Below, in pieces: positions 46,096 through 54,875 of a stretch of 64,000 nucleotides of DNA. The stretch spans positions 3,224,001 to 3,288,000 of the forward strand of contig OZ271855.1 in the NCBI GenBank assembly GCA_965601955.1. The letters run 5' to 3'. The stretch's first letter is position 1; each line of letters begins with the position of its first letter. Origin of the DNA: RHLJ01 sp965601955. Its GTDB lineage: Bacteria > Bacteroidota > Rhodothermia > Balneolales > Balneolaceae. The notes under the pieces were generated by a model. The model saw only the letters and a list, made by a program, of their open reading frames with translations. It ran no database searches and had not been told where the DNA came from. The position numbers and the translations under genes are program-made.

Positions 46096-46572
46096 ATGAA
46101 ATCTCTCAAACTATTTATCGGAACTGGCTTTGGTTCAGGTTTTGCACCCGTTGCTCCCGGTACTATAGGCAGCCTTATTGCTACCATTGCGCTTTATTTT
46201 ATTCTCATGGTCGACTCCTACCTGGGTCCTATCATTTTTGTGGTGGTTACCGGACTACTCACTTTATGGGTTGGAGAAGCTTGTGAAGAAGAATGGGGCA
46301 AAGACCCCGGAAAAGTAGTGATAGATGAGTTTTCCGGGCAGGCAGTCGTTTTTATTTCTATATCGCTGTTTCATGATCCTACCCTGGATGCACTGCTTAT
46401 GGGGACTGGATTTCTGCTTTTTCGAATTTTCGACATCTGGAAACCCCTGGGCATTCGCAAGGTTCAAAAAGCAACAGGTGGACTTGGAATTCTCCTTGAT
46501 GATTTAATTGCGGGTTTATATGCGTTAATCTGCTTAAAAACTCTTATTTTCTTTGCTTCTAAAATTCTATAA
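46096..46572 (+). CDS. pgpA: Phosphatidylglycerophosphatase A
   Basis: 158 residues with the PgpA motifs: GTGFGSGFAPVAPGTIGS near the start, DPGKVVIDEFSGQ (catalytic acidic residues) and RIFDIWKPLGIRK, GILLDDLIAG. Four membrane segments. It dephosphorylates phosphatidylglycerophosphate to phosphatidylglycerol. It follows pgsA by 2 nt, which supports both calls. Confidence 0.94.
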   Translation: MKSLKLFIGTGFGSGFAPVAPGTIGSLIATIALYFILMVDSYLGPIIFVVVTGLLTLWVGEACEEEWGKDPGKVVIDEFSGQAVVFISISLFHDPTLDALLMGTGFLLFRIFDIWKPLGIRKVQKATGGLGILLDDLIAGLYALICLKTLIFFASKIL

Positions 46573-46624
46573 CCGCAATAAAAGCGGATTTTGATAAAAA
46601 GCAGTTAAAAGATTTACAGAACGA

Positions 46625-47269
46625 ATGATTATTGACACCACATTTGCAAGAGAATTAGCCTCCGACTTGTTGGAAATAAATGCAGTGATTCTACGCCCGA
46701 ATGATCCATTTACGTGGGCTTCTGGATGGCATTCTCCTATCTATTGCGACAACCGACTTACACTAAGATATCCTGAGATCAGAAAAAAAATCGCAACCAA
46801 ATTCAGTGAAATTATTACAAAGGAATTTCCTAACACCGAGGTAGTTACAGGAACCGCTACCGCTGGAATACCTCATGCTGCCTGGGTAGCCGATTTATTA
46901 AATAAACCTATGGCTTATGTTAGAGCAAAGCCGAAAAACTATGGCATGGGTAATCAAATTGAGGGCGGCGTTGCTAAAGAACAGCCTACCGTAGTAATAG
47001 AAGATTTGATTTCAACAGGAGGCTCTGCCTTATCAGTGATCAATGCGCTTCAATTTGTTGGAGCTGATGTACAGGCTATTATTTCCATTTTTAACTATGG
47101 TTTTGACAAGTCTGCAGAGAATTTTAAATCCGTTAATGTTCCAGTATTCAACCTTACTGACTATGGCACTTTGGTAGATGTAGCCGTTGAAAAGGGATTT
47201 GTTACCAGTAATGACCTGGATCAACTCGCAAACTGGAGAAACCACCCGGATACCTGGCCTAATAATTAA
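46625..47269 (+). CDS. pyrE: Orotate phosphoribosyltransferase
   Basis: 214 residues with the PRPP-binding motif VVIEDLISTGGSAL (about 120-133), plus TSGWHSPIYCDNR-like start (SGWHSPIYCDNR) and GTATAGIPHAAW. It joins orotate to PRPP to give OMP in pyrimidine synthesis. No other pyrimidine gene is nearby; it sits between pgpA (52 nt gap) and miaB (9 nt gap). Confidence 0.95.
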   Translation: MIIDTTFARELASDLLEINAVILRPNDPFTWASGWHSPIYCDNRLTLRYPEIRKKIATKFSEIITKEFPNTEVVTGTATAGIPHAAWVADLLNKPMAYVRAKPKNYGMGNQIEGGVAKEQPTVVIEDLISTGGSALSVINALQFVGADVQAIISIFNYGFDKSAENFKSVNVPVFNLTDYGTLVDVAVEKGFVTSNDLDQLANWRNHPDTWPNN

Positions 47270-47278
47270 GTACTGATC

Positions 47279-48637
47279 GTGAGTAATAAGAAATTCTTCA
47301 TAGAAACCTACGGCTGTCAGATGAACTTCGCTGATTCTGAGATCGTGAATTCTATTTTGATTGAAGACGGTATGACCGTAGCTGACACCCCTGAGATGGC
47401 TGATGTAATCTTAGTGAACACCTGTTCAATTAGAGAGAATGCGGAAACCAAAGTTTGGAATCGCCTGAAGGAATTAAGAACCCTTAAAAAAACCAATTCT
47501 GAACTCACGGTTGGTGTATTAGGCTGTATGGCTGAACGCATCAAAGACCGGATCATTGAAAAAGAACATCTGGTTGATATCGTTGTTGGCCCTGATGCAT
47601 ACCGGGATATCCCCAGGTTATTAGCCGAAGTGGATGATGGCCGTAAAGCGGTAAACGTTCTCCTATCTCTGGAAGAAACCTATGCTGATATTGCACCAGT
47701 TCGAACCACTGGAAATGGCGTTTCTTCCTTCGTTTCTATTATGCGGGGATGCGATAATATGTGTTCTTTCTGTGTAGTTCCTTTTACAAGGGGCAGAGAA
47801 AGAAGCAGGCCGTTGGAGAGTATTTTGCAGGAAGTGCGTCAGCTTAGTGATGAAGGATACAAGGAAGTGACTTTCCTTGGCCAGAATGTGAATTCTTACC
47901 GGGACGGTGAGAATACATTTACCACCTTGATGGATGCCGCCAGCCTAATTAATCCTGAAATCCGGTTCAGGTTTTCGTCACCGCATCCGAAAGATTTCCC
48001 GGATGACCTTCTTCATTTGATTGCAGAACGTCCAAATTTATGTAATTACATCCACATCCCTGCTCAGGCGGGCAGTGACACGATGCTGGAACGAATGAGA
48101 CGGCCTTATACCCGCCAACAGTATTTGGAGCTCATTCAAAAAATGCACCAGATTATTCCAGGGCTAACGCTTTCTACTGATATTATTGCTGGGTTCTGTG
48201 GCGAGACTGAAGAAGAACACGAAGGGACTATGACCTTGATGAAAGAGGTTGGGTACGACCTGGCGTATATGTTTGCCTACTCTGAAAGAGAACGTACACT
48301 GGCTTACAGAAAGTTCGAAGATGATGTCCCTGAAGAGATTAAGAAAAGAAGGCTCACCGAAATCATTACCCAACAAATGGAGATTCAAAAGGAGAGAAAC
48401 CTTTTGGAAATTGGAAAACGACATCTTGTTTTAGTTGAGGGAACCAGTAAACGATCTGAAGCTCAGGTAAGCGGGCGCACCGATACTAACAAAATGGTTG
48501 TGTTCGATCGAAATGATTACCAAAAAGGGGATTATGTGGAGGTAGAAATTACCGATTCGACCTCGGCTACCCTGCTCGGAAACCCGATTCGCAAGTCTTC
48601 GATCGTAGAATTTTACGGAGTCGCTGTAGAAGCCTAA
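47279..48637 (+). CDS. miaB: tRNA-2-methylthio-N6-dimethylallyladenosine synthase
   Basis: 452 residues with a GTG start. UPF0004 domain (about 1-120: ETYGCQMNFADSE, VNTCSIRENAE, VLGCMAERIKD supply three cluster cysteines), radical-SAM domain with C-x3-C-x2-C (CDNMCSFCVVPF, about 158-170), and a C-terminal TRAM domain (about 385-450). It methylthiolates i6A37 of tRNAs that read U-starting codons. ATG is absent nearby; the family N-terminus starts right at this GTG. The next gene's GTG follows the TAA stop immediately. Confidence 0.96.
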   Translation: MSNKKFFIETYGCQMNFADSEIVNSILIEDGMTVADTPEMADVILVNTCSIRENAETKVWNRLKELRTLKKTNSELTVGVLGCMAERIKDRIIEKEHLVDIVVGPDAYRDIPRLLAEVDDGRKAVNVLLSLEETYADIAPVRTTGNGVSSFVSIMRGCDNMCSFCVVPFTRGRERSRPLESILQEVRQLSDEGYKEVTFLGQNVNSYRDGENTFTTLMDAASLINPEIRFRFSSPHPKDFPDDLLHLIAERPNLCNYIHIPAQAGSDTMLERMRRPYTRQQYLELIQKMHQIIPGLTLSTDIIAGFCGETEEEHEGTMTLMKEVGYDLAYMFAYSERERTLAYRKFEDDVPEEIKKRRLTEIITQQMEIQKERNLLEIGKRHLVLVEGTSKRSEAQVSGRTDTNKMVVFDRNDYQKGDYVEVEITDSTSATLLGNPIRKSSIVEFYGVAVEA

Positions 48638-50095
48638 GTGAGAATTAAACACACATATTTTTTTCTATCCCTTATTTGCTGGCTCAGCGCCACATCGTTT
48701 ATTACTGCCTCAGCTCAAAACCCCAAATTGGGCATAAGCTGGTCTTCCCCTCCTACTACTTCTTATGAAATAGCAAACCAACTAAATGGTTTTGCCAGTA
48801 TTGGTGTAGAAGTATTGGAATTGGCACATCCTGTGAACTCCGCACTTCTGGATTCTCTTTCGAATCATCCATTCGAGATATTCATTCGCTTTGACTATCG
48901 GTTTCTTACTTCATCAGAAATACAGGAAAGTCAGGACGATCTCATCCAAAGCTATAGCACCCTGATTGCGGAGTACTCCGGGTACAGTGAGGTTACCGCA
49001 TTTGGCTTATACAGCTATAGTCAGTCTTTTGATGAACATTTTACCGAAGGGTTTCAGCCAATAAGTACAGAGCTTAAGAAGAATACAAATCGAAATTTCT
49101 ATGAGGTCACATCAGGAAGCTCCACGGCATTAGATTTCTCAATTACAGAAATAGCCAGTGATTCGATCTACATTAACAATGCTGCTTTACTCCTTTCAAA
49201 AGAAAATGCTATTGGCGACGCAAAGCTTCTGAATGACTTGTTTAATTCCGGAGCAGAACTTTTACTTCTCAATTCCAGCTGGCTTTCGAACGCAATCGAA
49301 ATTCACCCTCGATTAATAGAATCTTTACAAGAGATGAAGAATGGAGGCTTATTTGTTTTACCAGAACAAGAAGCACCATCCACCTCTAATCCGTTGAACT
49401 GGCCTGTAATCGTGTTCATGTTAGTCTGGCTGAGTGTTGGCCTTCATCTGAAAGTATCTCCAAATTATCGTTCTCTGTTGTTTCGTTTCTTCACCGGTCA
49501 TCGCTTTTTTGTGGATGATATTATGAGATATAGGGAGCGTTCTATAGTTAGCGGTATCTTCCTCTTCTTCCAACACGCCTTCTTCTCCGGGATTACGCTT
49601 TATATCGTATTCTCAACCCTGGTATCTGAAAAAGGACTTGAAGCACTTTATCACTTCCTACCGCTACTAGCCATTACCGGCAAAAACTACTTTTCTATTT
49701 TCATTACAGGATTTCTTCTTTCCCTTTTAGTACAGGTTATAGGCATTATTTGGTTATATCTGCCTAATAAAGCGATGACACATTTAAGCCAGGTAATGAA
49801 TTTATTTACCTGGATTTTCCACCTCGATTTCCTTTTGGTAAGTATAATGCTGGCCCTTTACCTGTCAGGTGGCAGTTCTACCGTTATTATCATTCTCTCT
49901 ATTCTTTACCTGGTAGTTTGGCTTACAGGATTCTTACTCACTTCGCTTGATAGTTCTAAGTACCTACAGAGAGGAAGGATCAAATATATCTTTTATACTT
50001 TTGGCCTACACACCCTGGTAAATATTGGTATTATCGTTTTCATTTTTGCCAATACCTGGATTATCGACACACTTCGACTGATTATCTTTTTGTAG
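48638..50095 (+). CDS. Membrane protein with large extracytoplasmic N-terminal domain
   Basis: 485 residues from a GTG directly after the miaB stop. A signal peptide (SLICWLSATSFITASA) is followed by a soluble domain of about 220 residues (NPKLGISWSSPP ... SNAIEIHPRLIE) whose first part could be a barrel-type sugar-enzyme fold, but no catalytic motif is visible. The second half has six hydrophobic helices, for example WPVIVFMLVWLSVGLHL and YFSIFITGFLLSLLV. No family recognised. The tight spacing implies co-expression with miaB. Confidence 0.75.
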   Translation: MRIKHTYFFLSLICWLSATSFITASAQNPKLGISWSSPPTTSYEIANQLNGFASIGVEVLELAHPVNSALLDSLSNHPFEIFIRFDYRFLTSSEIQESQDDLIQSYSTLIAEYSGYSEVTAFGLYSYSQSFDEHFTEGFQPISTELKKNTNRNFYEVTSGSSTALDFSITEIASDSIYINNAALLLSKENAIGDAKLLNDLFNSGAELLLLNSSWLSNAIEIHPRLIESLQEMKNGGLFVLPEQEAPSTSNPLNWPVIVFMLVWLSVGLHLKVSPNYRSLLFRFFTGHRFFVDDIMRYRERSIVSGIFLFFQHAFFSGITLYIVFSTLVSEKGLEALYHFLPLLAITGKNYFSIFITGFLLSLLVQVIGIIWLYLPNKAMTHLSQVMNLFTWIFHLDFLLVSIMLALYLSGGSSTVIIILSILYLVVWLTGFLLTSLDSSKYLQRGRIKYIFYTFGLHTLVNIGIIVFIFANTWIIDTLRLIIFL

Positions 50096-50108
50096 TCTTA
50101 TAGCTGAA

Positions 50109-50651
50109 TTATAATGATTCCAGAAGGGAGGTCAATTTGGAATAGAATTTATCCGCCTCATCATATGCATTCCTGGCGGCGAAGTAGTTTTGTTGTACAA
50201 ACCCGTTTTTATCAATTACTAATGCAAAAGGTTCTAAGCTATTTATCCTAAGGTTCTCAAAATCAAGGGCGTCAATTCTCTTATAGTTAAATGAAGCACC
50301 GTATAATCTTGACAAGTAGGTAGAATCTTGGCTCATCAAAAACACTTCTAAATATTCATTGAAGCTAGTACTGAGTGCATTAATTTTTGCTACTTCATAG
50401 TCAATACAATCTCTGCAACCTCTATCATTGAAGAAGAAGTAAACTTTAAGGTTTTCATCAGGATAGCTTAGAAGATCTGATTCAACCTTAGAAGGAAAAC
50501 TAAAACTATTTTCTTTTACTTCATTTTGAGTTTCTTCTGTGATCCTAATAAGGTTCTCATTTTCTACTTTTTCTCTTCTTTGCGAATAAATCAAAAAAAC
50601 ATTGAGCACCAAAAAAATAATTGCGATGTATTTCCAGTAATTCTCTTTCAT
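50109..50651 (-). CDS. Membrane-anchored thioredoxin-fold protein
   Basis: 180 residues: a single N-terminal helix (about 7-22), then an alpha/beta domain with a C-x-x-C pair at Cys79 and Cys82 (GCRDC) in the right place after the strand KVYFFF, and a later strand-loop PFALVIDKNGFV matching a thioredoxin/TlpA-AhpC fold. It should face the periplasm and act in thiol oxidation, reduction or isomerisation. The C-R-D-C active site is unusual. Its start overlaps the propeller lipoprotein stop by 4 nt (50648-50651). In the same operon is a small peptide with six cysteines, a plausible partner. Confidence 0.65.
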   Translation of the reverse strand: MKENYWKYIAIIFLVLNVFLIYSQRREKVENENLIRITEETQNEVKENSFSFPSKVESDLLSYPDENLKVYFFFNDRGCRDCIDYEVAKINALSTSFNEYLEVFLMSQDSTYLSRLYGASFNYKRIDALDFENLRINSLEPFALVIDKNGFVQQNYFAARNAYDEADKFYSKLTSLLESL

Positions 50652-51691
50652 GGCTTCAAACTGAATTTATAAAGTTTATCTTCTAAAAAATTAATCCCAA
50701 TTATCTCACTTCCCGAAGAGTTTATATCGAAAACTGTAAATGAAACATTCTCTGGCAGGTTATACTCATCATACAAAGTGCCATCCCAGTTATACGATTT
50801 AATTAGATTTTTGGAATGAACATGATCTAATGGGTCACTTGAAAAAAGTAAATAGAACTTATCTTCAGTCGCTCTTACATATCTGCTGTATGTATCGTAT
50901 TGATTGTCTTTAAATTCTAAAGGGTCAAAAATGAAATTATTTTCATTTCCAAAGTTTAGCTCACGAACTGAGTTTGTTTTGATATCATAAATCTCAACAA
51001 TTGGGGTATATACACTTGCAATTACTATTTTTGACCTGTCTTCTAAAGCATCAACTACCCTTGCATTTACATTCATCTGAATCAAGATATCGCTAGTAGC
51101 TACAGAAAATTTCCTCAAATCCTTAGTTTCTACCCTTCCAGATTTATAGTTAAATCGAAATATTCTTTTCTTTCCATCGCCATTAAAACTGTATGGTGTA
51201 TCATCTAAAATTCCTGCAATTAAGCTATCATTTATCAAATAAGCTTCTTGCACTCCTAACAGCTCTCGGGGTAACAAATACTCTCTGCTTTTTATCATTT
51301 GTGCTTTTGAAGTTGATCCTTCGAAATCAACTTCTATTAGCTTTAGCAGTCCGTGATCAAATATGTACATGGCACCTTCTTTATAATCCTGCATTTTGAC
51401 CATCTCTGAAAAATGACCAGGTGCATCTCCTATTTCTCCAAATTCAGAAATAATATTTCCGGTTTTATTGTACACGGAAAAAAGGTGTCCTGAAAGTGAT
51501 GGAATAGTGCTGACAAGAAAAAGTGAATCCAAATGTGATACCGAGACTACACCCTCAGTAACCTTATATACTCTTTCTTCACTAAGTACCTGAGCCACTC
51601 CATCGATAGTAGTAGTATTACTGTTATTTGAGTTATCAGTGCAACTCACAAAAAGAAAAGATATGACTATAAGCAACCTGAGCTTTTTCAT
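50648..51691 (-). CDS. Six-bladed beta-propeller lipoprotein (BF3164-like)
   Basis: 347 residues with a lipobox at LFVSC (Cys about 17) and repeated propeller blades (FSVYNKTGNIISEFGEIGDAPGHF, MYIFDHGLLKLIEVD, VEIYDIKTNSVRELNF, IKSYNWDGTLYDEYNLP). It resembles the 6-bladed propeller lipoproteins often found beside small secreted peptides in Bacteroidota. It is the middle gene of the peptide-propeller-thioredoxin-like operon, 64 nt from the peptide gene and overlapping the next by 4 nt. Ligand or partner binding at the outer membrane is inferred. Confidence 0.75.
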   Translation of the reverse strand: MKKLRLLIVISFLFVSCTDNSNNSNTTTIDGVAQVLSEERVYKVTEGVVSVSHLDSLFLVSTIPSLSGHLFSVYNKTGNIISEFGEIGDAPGHFSEMVKMQDYKEGAMYIFDHGLLKLIEVDFEGSTSKAQMIKSREYLLPRELLGVQEAYLINDSLIAGILDDTPYSFNGDGKKRIFRFNYKSGRVETKDLRKFSVATSDILIQMNVNARVVDALEDRSKIVIASVYTPIVEIYDIKTNSVRELNFGNENNFIFDPLEFKDNQYDTYSRYVRATEDKFYLLFSSDPLDHVHSKNLIKSYNWDGTLYDEYNLPENVSFTVFDINSSGSEIIGINFLEDKLYKFSLKP

Positions 51692-51755
51692 AAGTAATAA
51701 CAGAGAATGGTACAGTTAATACCATTCTCTGCCCTTATTTGATTAACGAGTCAAT

Positions 51756-52040
51756 TTAGCATCCATTAGGTGGGCACCATGGCTCTGGAACGTAAGGATA
51801 AGATGTATTACACTGTTGAGGAACCTCCCATCCTTTCCAATCAAACTTTACACTACAATCTGCGCAGTATCTTAATGAATGACCCGGATTATAGAAAACC
51901 TGGCTATCATCCCAGCAATCAACCCATTGAAACATATCTTCGCTCTCCGACGCGTTTGTACTACTGATAGTAGTTGTTACATTTAGTGTAAAAAGAGCAA
52001 CTAACATACAAGAGAAAATCAAATTGACTATTTTTTTCAT
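51756..52040 (-). CDS. Small secreted six-cysteine peptide
   Basis: 94 residues. Signal peptide (about 1-30, ending near SSTNA), then a mature part of about 64 residues with six cysteines (VDCW, RYC, ADC, QQC, PWC, NGC-end), eight or more aromatics and a C-terminal PNGC. Three disulfides are possible. It recalls the NVEALA-type small peptides encoded next to propeller lipoproteins in Bacteroidota, but the NVEALA motif is absent. It heads the operon with a propeller lipoprotein and a thioredoxin-like protein. Confidence 0.6.
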   Translation of the reverse strand: MKKIVNLIFSCMLVALFTLNVTTTISSTNASESEDMFQWVDCWDDSQVFYNPGHSLRYCADCSVKFDWKGWEVPQQCNTSYPYVPEPWCPPNGC

Positions 52041-52101
52041 GACTTAGCTATTAGTTAAAGGTTGCTCTTAATTTTGAGGAAATTCCGGCACCAAAAAAAT
52101 T

Positions 52102-52205
52102 TTTCACACTCCCCTTTCACACTCCCCTTTCACACTCCCCTTTCACACTCCCCTTTCACACTCCCTTTTTACACTCCCTTTTTACACTCCCTTTTTACAC
52201 TCCCT
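52102..52205. repeat. 13-bp tandem repeat, eight copies
   Basis: Four copies of TTTCACACTCCCC, one TTTCACACTCCCT and three TTTTACACTCCCT run without a break. Read on the reverse strand the copies overlap the last 8 or so codons of the AraC-like gene (stop at 52182) and continue into the space before the peptide operon. Copy number is expected to vary between strains. Confidence 0.9.
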
Positions 52206-52514
52206 TTTTAACTGGGTGGGGGTTTTCCCGGTATGCCTGTTTATGAATTTGTACAAAGCATTATTATCTACAAAGCCTAAATCTCTGGCCATGCAGAAAA
52301 GAATCTCATCTGATTCTCTGGCAAAGCATTCTTTTATTTTCCTGAGCTTTACCTGCACAATTAATTCTTTTGGGCGTTTACCATAATGGTTCCTGATGAG
52401 CCGGGAAAAGTATTTTGGTGAATCATATCCCATGATATCCGCCCATTCACTTACTGTAGCAACTTCGGTAATATGCTGCCCTAGTATATCTACCGCTTTC
52501 TCTATCCTATTCAT
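52182..52514 (-). CDS. Stand-alone AraC-type DNA-binding protein
   Basis: 110 residues, entirely the double helix-turn-helix of the AraC/XylS family: SEWADIMGYDSPKYFSRLIRNHYGKRP (first HTH) and ARDLGFVDNNALYKFINRHTGKTP (second HTH), with no ligand domain. The protein ends QLKRECKKGV inside the 13-bp tandem repeat, so its tail depends on repeat sequence and phase. It lies immediately before the peptide operon on the same strand and may regulate it. Confidence 0.85.
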   Translation of the reverse strand: MNRIEKAVDILGQHITEVATVSEWADIMGYDSPKYFSRLIRNHYGKRPKELIVQVKLRKIKECFARESDEILFCMARDLGFVDNNALYKFINRHTGKTPTQLKRECKKGV

Positions 52515-52640
52515 TTGACCAGACTAATTGTTAGCATTCATCTGGGTTAGACCACTATTATCCTATCTCTCTTTTCTTAACCCATTGTGAATGAACCCAT
52601 TTTTTTGAAGAGATCAAAATCAAGATTTCGTTACACTTCG

Positions 52641-54146
52641 CTATATGATCTGCTTTCTCAGTCTAGCTACAGGTTCGTTTAATTGTTCCCGGTACTTGCT
52701 CACTGTTCTTCGGGCTACTTTATATCCCTTTTCATTTAATGCATCTGCCAGGGCTTGGTCGCTTAACGGATTTCTCTTGTCCTCATCATCAATAATGGCT
52801 TGAAGAATGTTTTTTACTTCACGGTTTGAAACTTCTTCTCCACTTTCGGTTTCCAGCCCTTCGTTGAAGAAATATTTAAGCTCATATACCCCAAAATTTG
52901 TTTGCACATATTTCCCATTCACAACACGAGATACCGTTGAGATATCCATCCCGATTCGTTCGGCCACATCCTTCAGAATCATTGGCTTTAACCCGTCTCC
53001 GAATTTGAAGAAATCTTCTTGCAGTGCTACGATGGTCTTCATGGTATTCATTAAGGTGTTTTGCCGCTGTCTGATTGATTCAATAAACCAGTTCGCCGAA
53101 TCAATCTTCCCTTTCATAAATTGTTGAGTCTGAGCATCTGCCTTGTCTTTTTTGGCTTTTATCTCGTCCCACATTTGTTTGTATTCCGGGGAAATCCTTA
53201 GAGAAGGAGCATTGCGTTGGTTGAGATGGATAACAAACTCTCCCTTACCAGTTTCACTTTGCCCTTCTCCTCTCCAATACACTTCAAAATCCGGTTCGAT
53301 ATAGTTTTGAGTTTCCTCCAAACCATCACTAACTGCCCCAGGGCGTGGATCCATCCTCCGAATGGCTTCAAACGCTTGTTTGAGAGACTCTTCGTCGGTA
53401 TTCAATCGGTGGATAATTTTGTCGAAGTGCTTTTTCTCGAAGGCTGCCCAGGTCCTGCTTAATACCTGGATTGCTAACTCTCTTCCTGGCAGCATTTCAT
53501 CAGCTTCCTGGAGTTGTACCAATAAACAGTCCTGTAAACTTGTAGAGGCTATGCCAATTGGGTCCAGGAGTTGAATTTGCTTTCGTACCTGTTCTACATC
53601 TTCTTCTTCGAGGTAAATGCCATGATTGAAAGCAATATTATCGGCCACCGCTATCAACTCGCGCCGGAAATACCCATCTTCGTCTAATGAGCCTAAAATC
53701 TGATCCGCTATGAGTTGCTCTTCTTCTGATAAATCAAGCAAAGCTACCTGATTCTCAAGCTCCTCCAATAACGACTCATTATATGGGTTGGGGAGGTCTC
53801 TCCATTCTTCGATATCCGGGTTAGTAGGAGCTGAGTAAGTTTCTCCTTCGTACTCCGTGTTTCTATCAAATTCATCCCAATCCACCTCATGTTCTTCCAG
53901 GCTTTCTAAGGCCTCTTCCCGTTCTTCCTTCGGGTCATCCTCCTGTTGATCAATCCGCTCTTCGATTTGTTGTATCCCATCCAATTCTTCAAGGATGGGA
54001 TTCATTTCAATCTCTTCCTTTATCCTTTGCTCTAGGGCTATGGTTGGTAATTGCAACAGCTTTATATACTGCAGCTGCTGGGGAGAAAGCTTCTGCTGGA
54101 GTCCCTGTTGAAGCCGCTGACTAATATTCTGTTGGTTACGGAGCAT
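52641..54146 (-). CDS. rpoN: RNA polymerase sigma-54 factor
   Basis: 501 residues: region I (about 1-50, LQQGLQQKLSPQQLQYIKLLQL), an acidic region II (about 55-130), core-binding and HTH parts (about 140-420, MKDVAERIGMDISTVSRVVNGKYVQ style), and the C-terminal RpoN box ARRTVSKYREQL (about 475-486), which recognises the -24 promoter element. It directs RNA polymerase to -24/-12 promoters that need AAA+ activators. No activator gene is in the window. Its ATG starts directly after the stop of the DUF3109 gene. Confidence 0.96.
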   Translation of the reverse strand: MLRNQQNISQRLQQGLQQKLSPQQLQYIKLLQLPTIALEQRIKEEIEMNPILEELDGIQQIEERIDQQEDDPKEEREEALESLEEHEVDWDEFDRNTEYEGETYSAPTNPDIEEWRDLPNPYNESLLEELENQVALLDLSEEEQLIADQILGSLDEDGYFRRELIAVADNIAFNHGIYLEEEDVEQVRKQIQLLDPIGIASTSLQDCLLVQLQEADEMLPGRELAIQVLSRTWAAFEKKHFDKIIHRLNTDEESLKQAFEAIRRMDPRPGAVSDGLEETQNYIEPDFEVYWRGEGQSETGKGEFVIHLNQRNAPSLRISPEYKQMWDEIKAKKDKADAQTQQFMKGKIDSANWFIESIRQRQNTLMNTMKTIVALQEDFFKFGDGLKPMILKDVAERIGMDISTVSRVVNGKYVQTNFGVYELKYFFNEGLETESGEEVSNREVKNILQAIIDDEDKRNPLSDQALADALNEKGYKVARRTVSKYREQLNEPVARLRKQII

Positions 54147-54731
54147 TTACCCCTCCTCTTTCGACCTTACATATTCACATGCAGCAATAAACTCATCGTA
54201 CCATTCCTGGCCATATCGCCTTACTAAAGGAGCTTCCAAAAATTCGGCGAGGTAAATTCCTTCACCTTTGCCTTTTTCACAACCAGTAGAACAAATGGCC
54301 GGTACGTATTCAAAATTGGCATACTCAAACCCGGCTATTTTCTTTAATCGGATGGGAAATAGATGGCAACTCAGCGGTTTTTCCCAATTAAAACGTCCCT
54401 CGAAATACGCCTTTTGTATGGTGCAATAAGCAACTTCATTTTCATCATAGTTAACAAACACACACTCCGCTTGATCAACACATGATATCTCATACCCCTT
54501 TTCTTTGGATCCAATAACCACTCCCTCGCGATCAGCCACAGCAACCGCTTCGGGACGTAATTCATCTTTAAGAAGTCGATAAGCTTTATGAAGTACAGGT
54601 ACTTCATCTTTAGAAACCGGAGCACCCGCATCACCTACTACACAACATGCACCTTTACAACGTGGAAGATCGCAGGCAAACTTTGCAGTTGCAATATCAT
54701 CGGCTATTATAGTATCCTGTACTTTGATCAT
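54147..54731 (-). CDS. DUF3109 family protein (cysteine-rich)
   Basis: 194 residues from ATG at 54731, which begins the family N-terminus (MIKVQDTIIADDIATAKFAC). Cysteines in CDLPRCKGACC, CVDQAEC, CTIQ, SCHLFP and CSTGCEKG match the DUF3109/YkgJ-like metal-chelating pattern, probably zinc or iron-sulfur. Function unknown. Stop and rpoN start are adjacent with no gap, so rpoN depends on this message. Confidence 0.88.
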   Translation of the reverse strand: MIKVQDTIIADDIATAKFACDLPRCKGACCVVGDAGAPVSKDEVPVLHKAYRLLKDELRPEAVAVADREGVVIGSKEKGYEISCVDQAECVFVNYDENEVAYCTIQKAYFEGRFNWEKPLSCHLFPIRLKKIAGFEYANFEYVPAICSTGCEKGKGEGIYLAEFLEAPLVRRYGQEWYDEFIAACEYVRSKEEG

Positions 54732-54875
54732 CGGGCGCAATATACAAACATCGTGCCAAACCAAAATATCTTATCCTTATCAACACTAAGAATGCAGCTT
54801 TTTCAAAGCATTCTTTAACAATTTGATAACCTATTCCCGGCTATCTTCACGAATTGAATTAAATCTAATACTCTT

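Noticed and set aside
52102..52205. Possible CRISPR-like array
   Set aside because: The units are 13 bp and directly adjacent with no spacers, so it is a simple tandem repeat.
50109..52514. NVEALA peptide family label for the small secreted peptide
   Set aside because: The defining NVEALA motif is not present; only the neighbourhood is similar.
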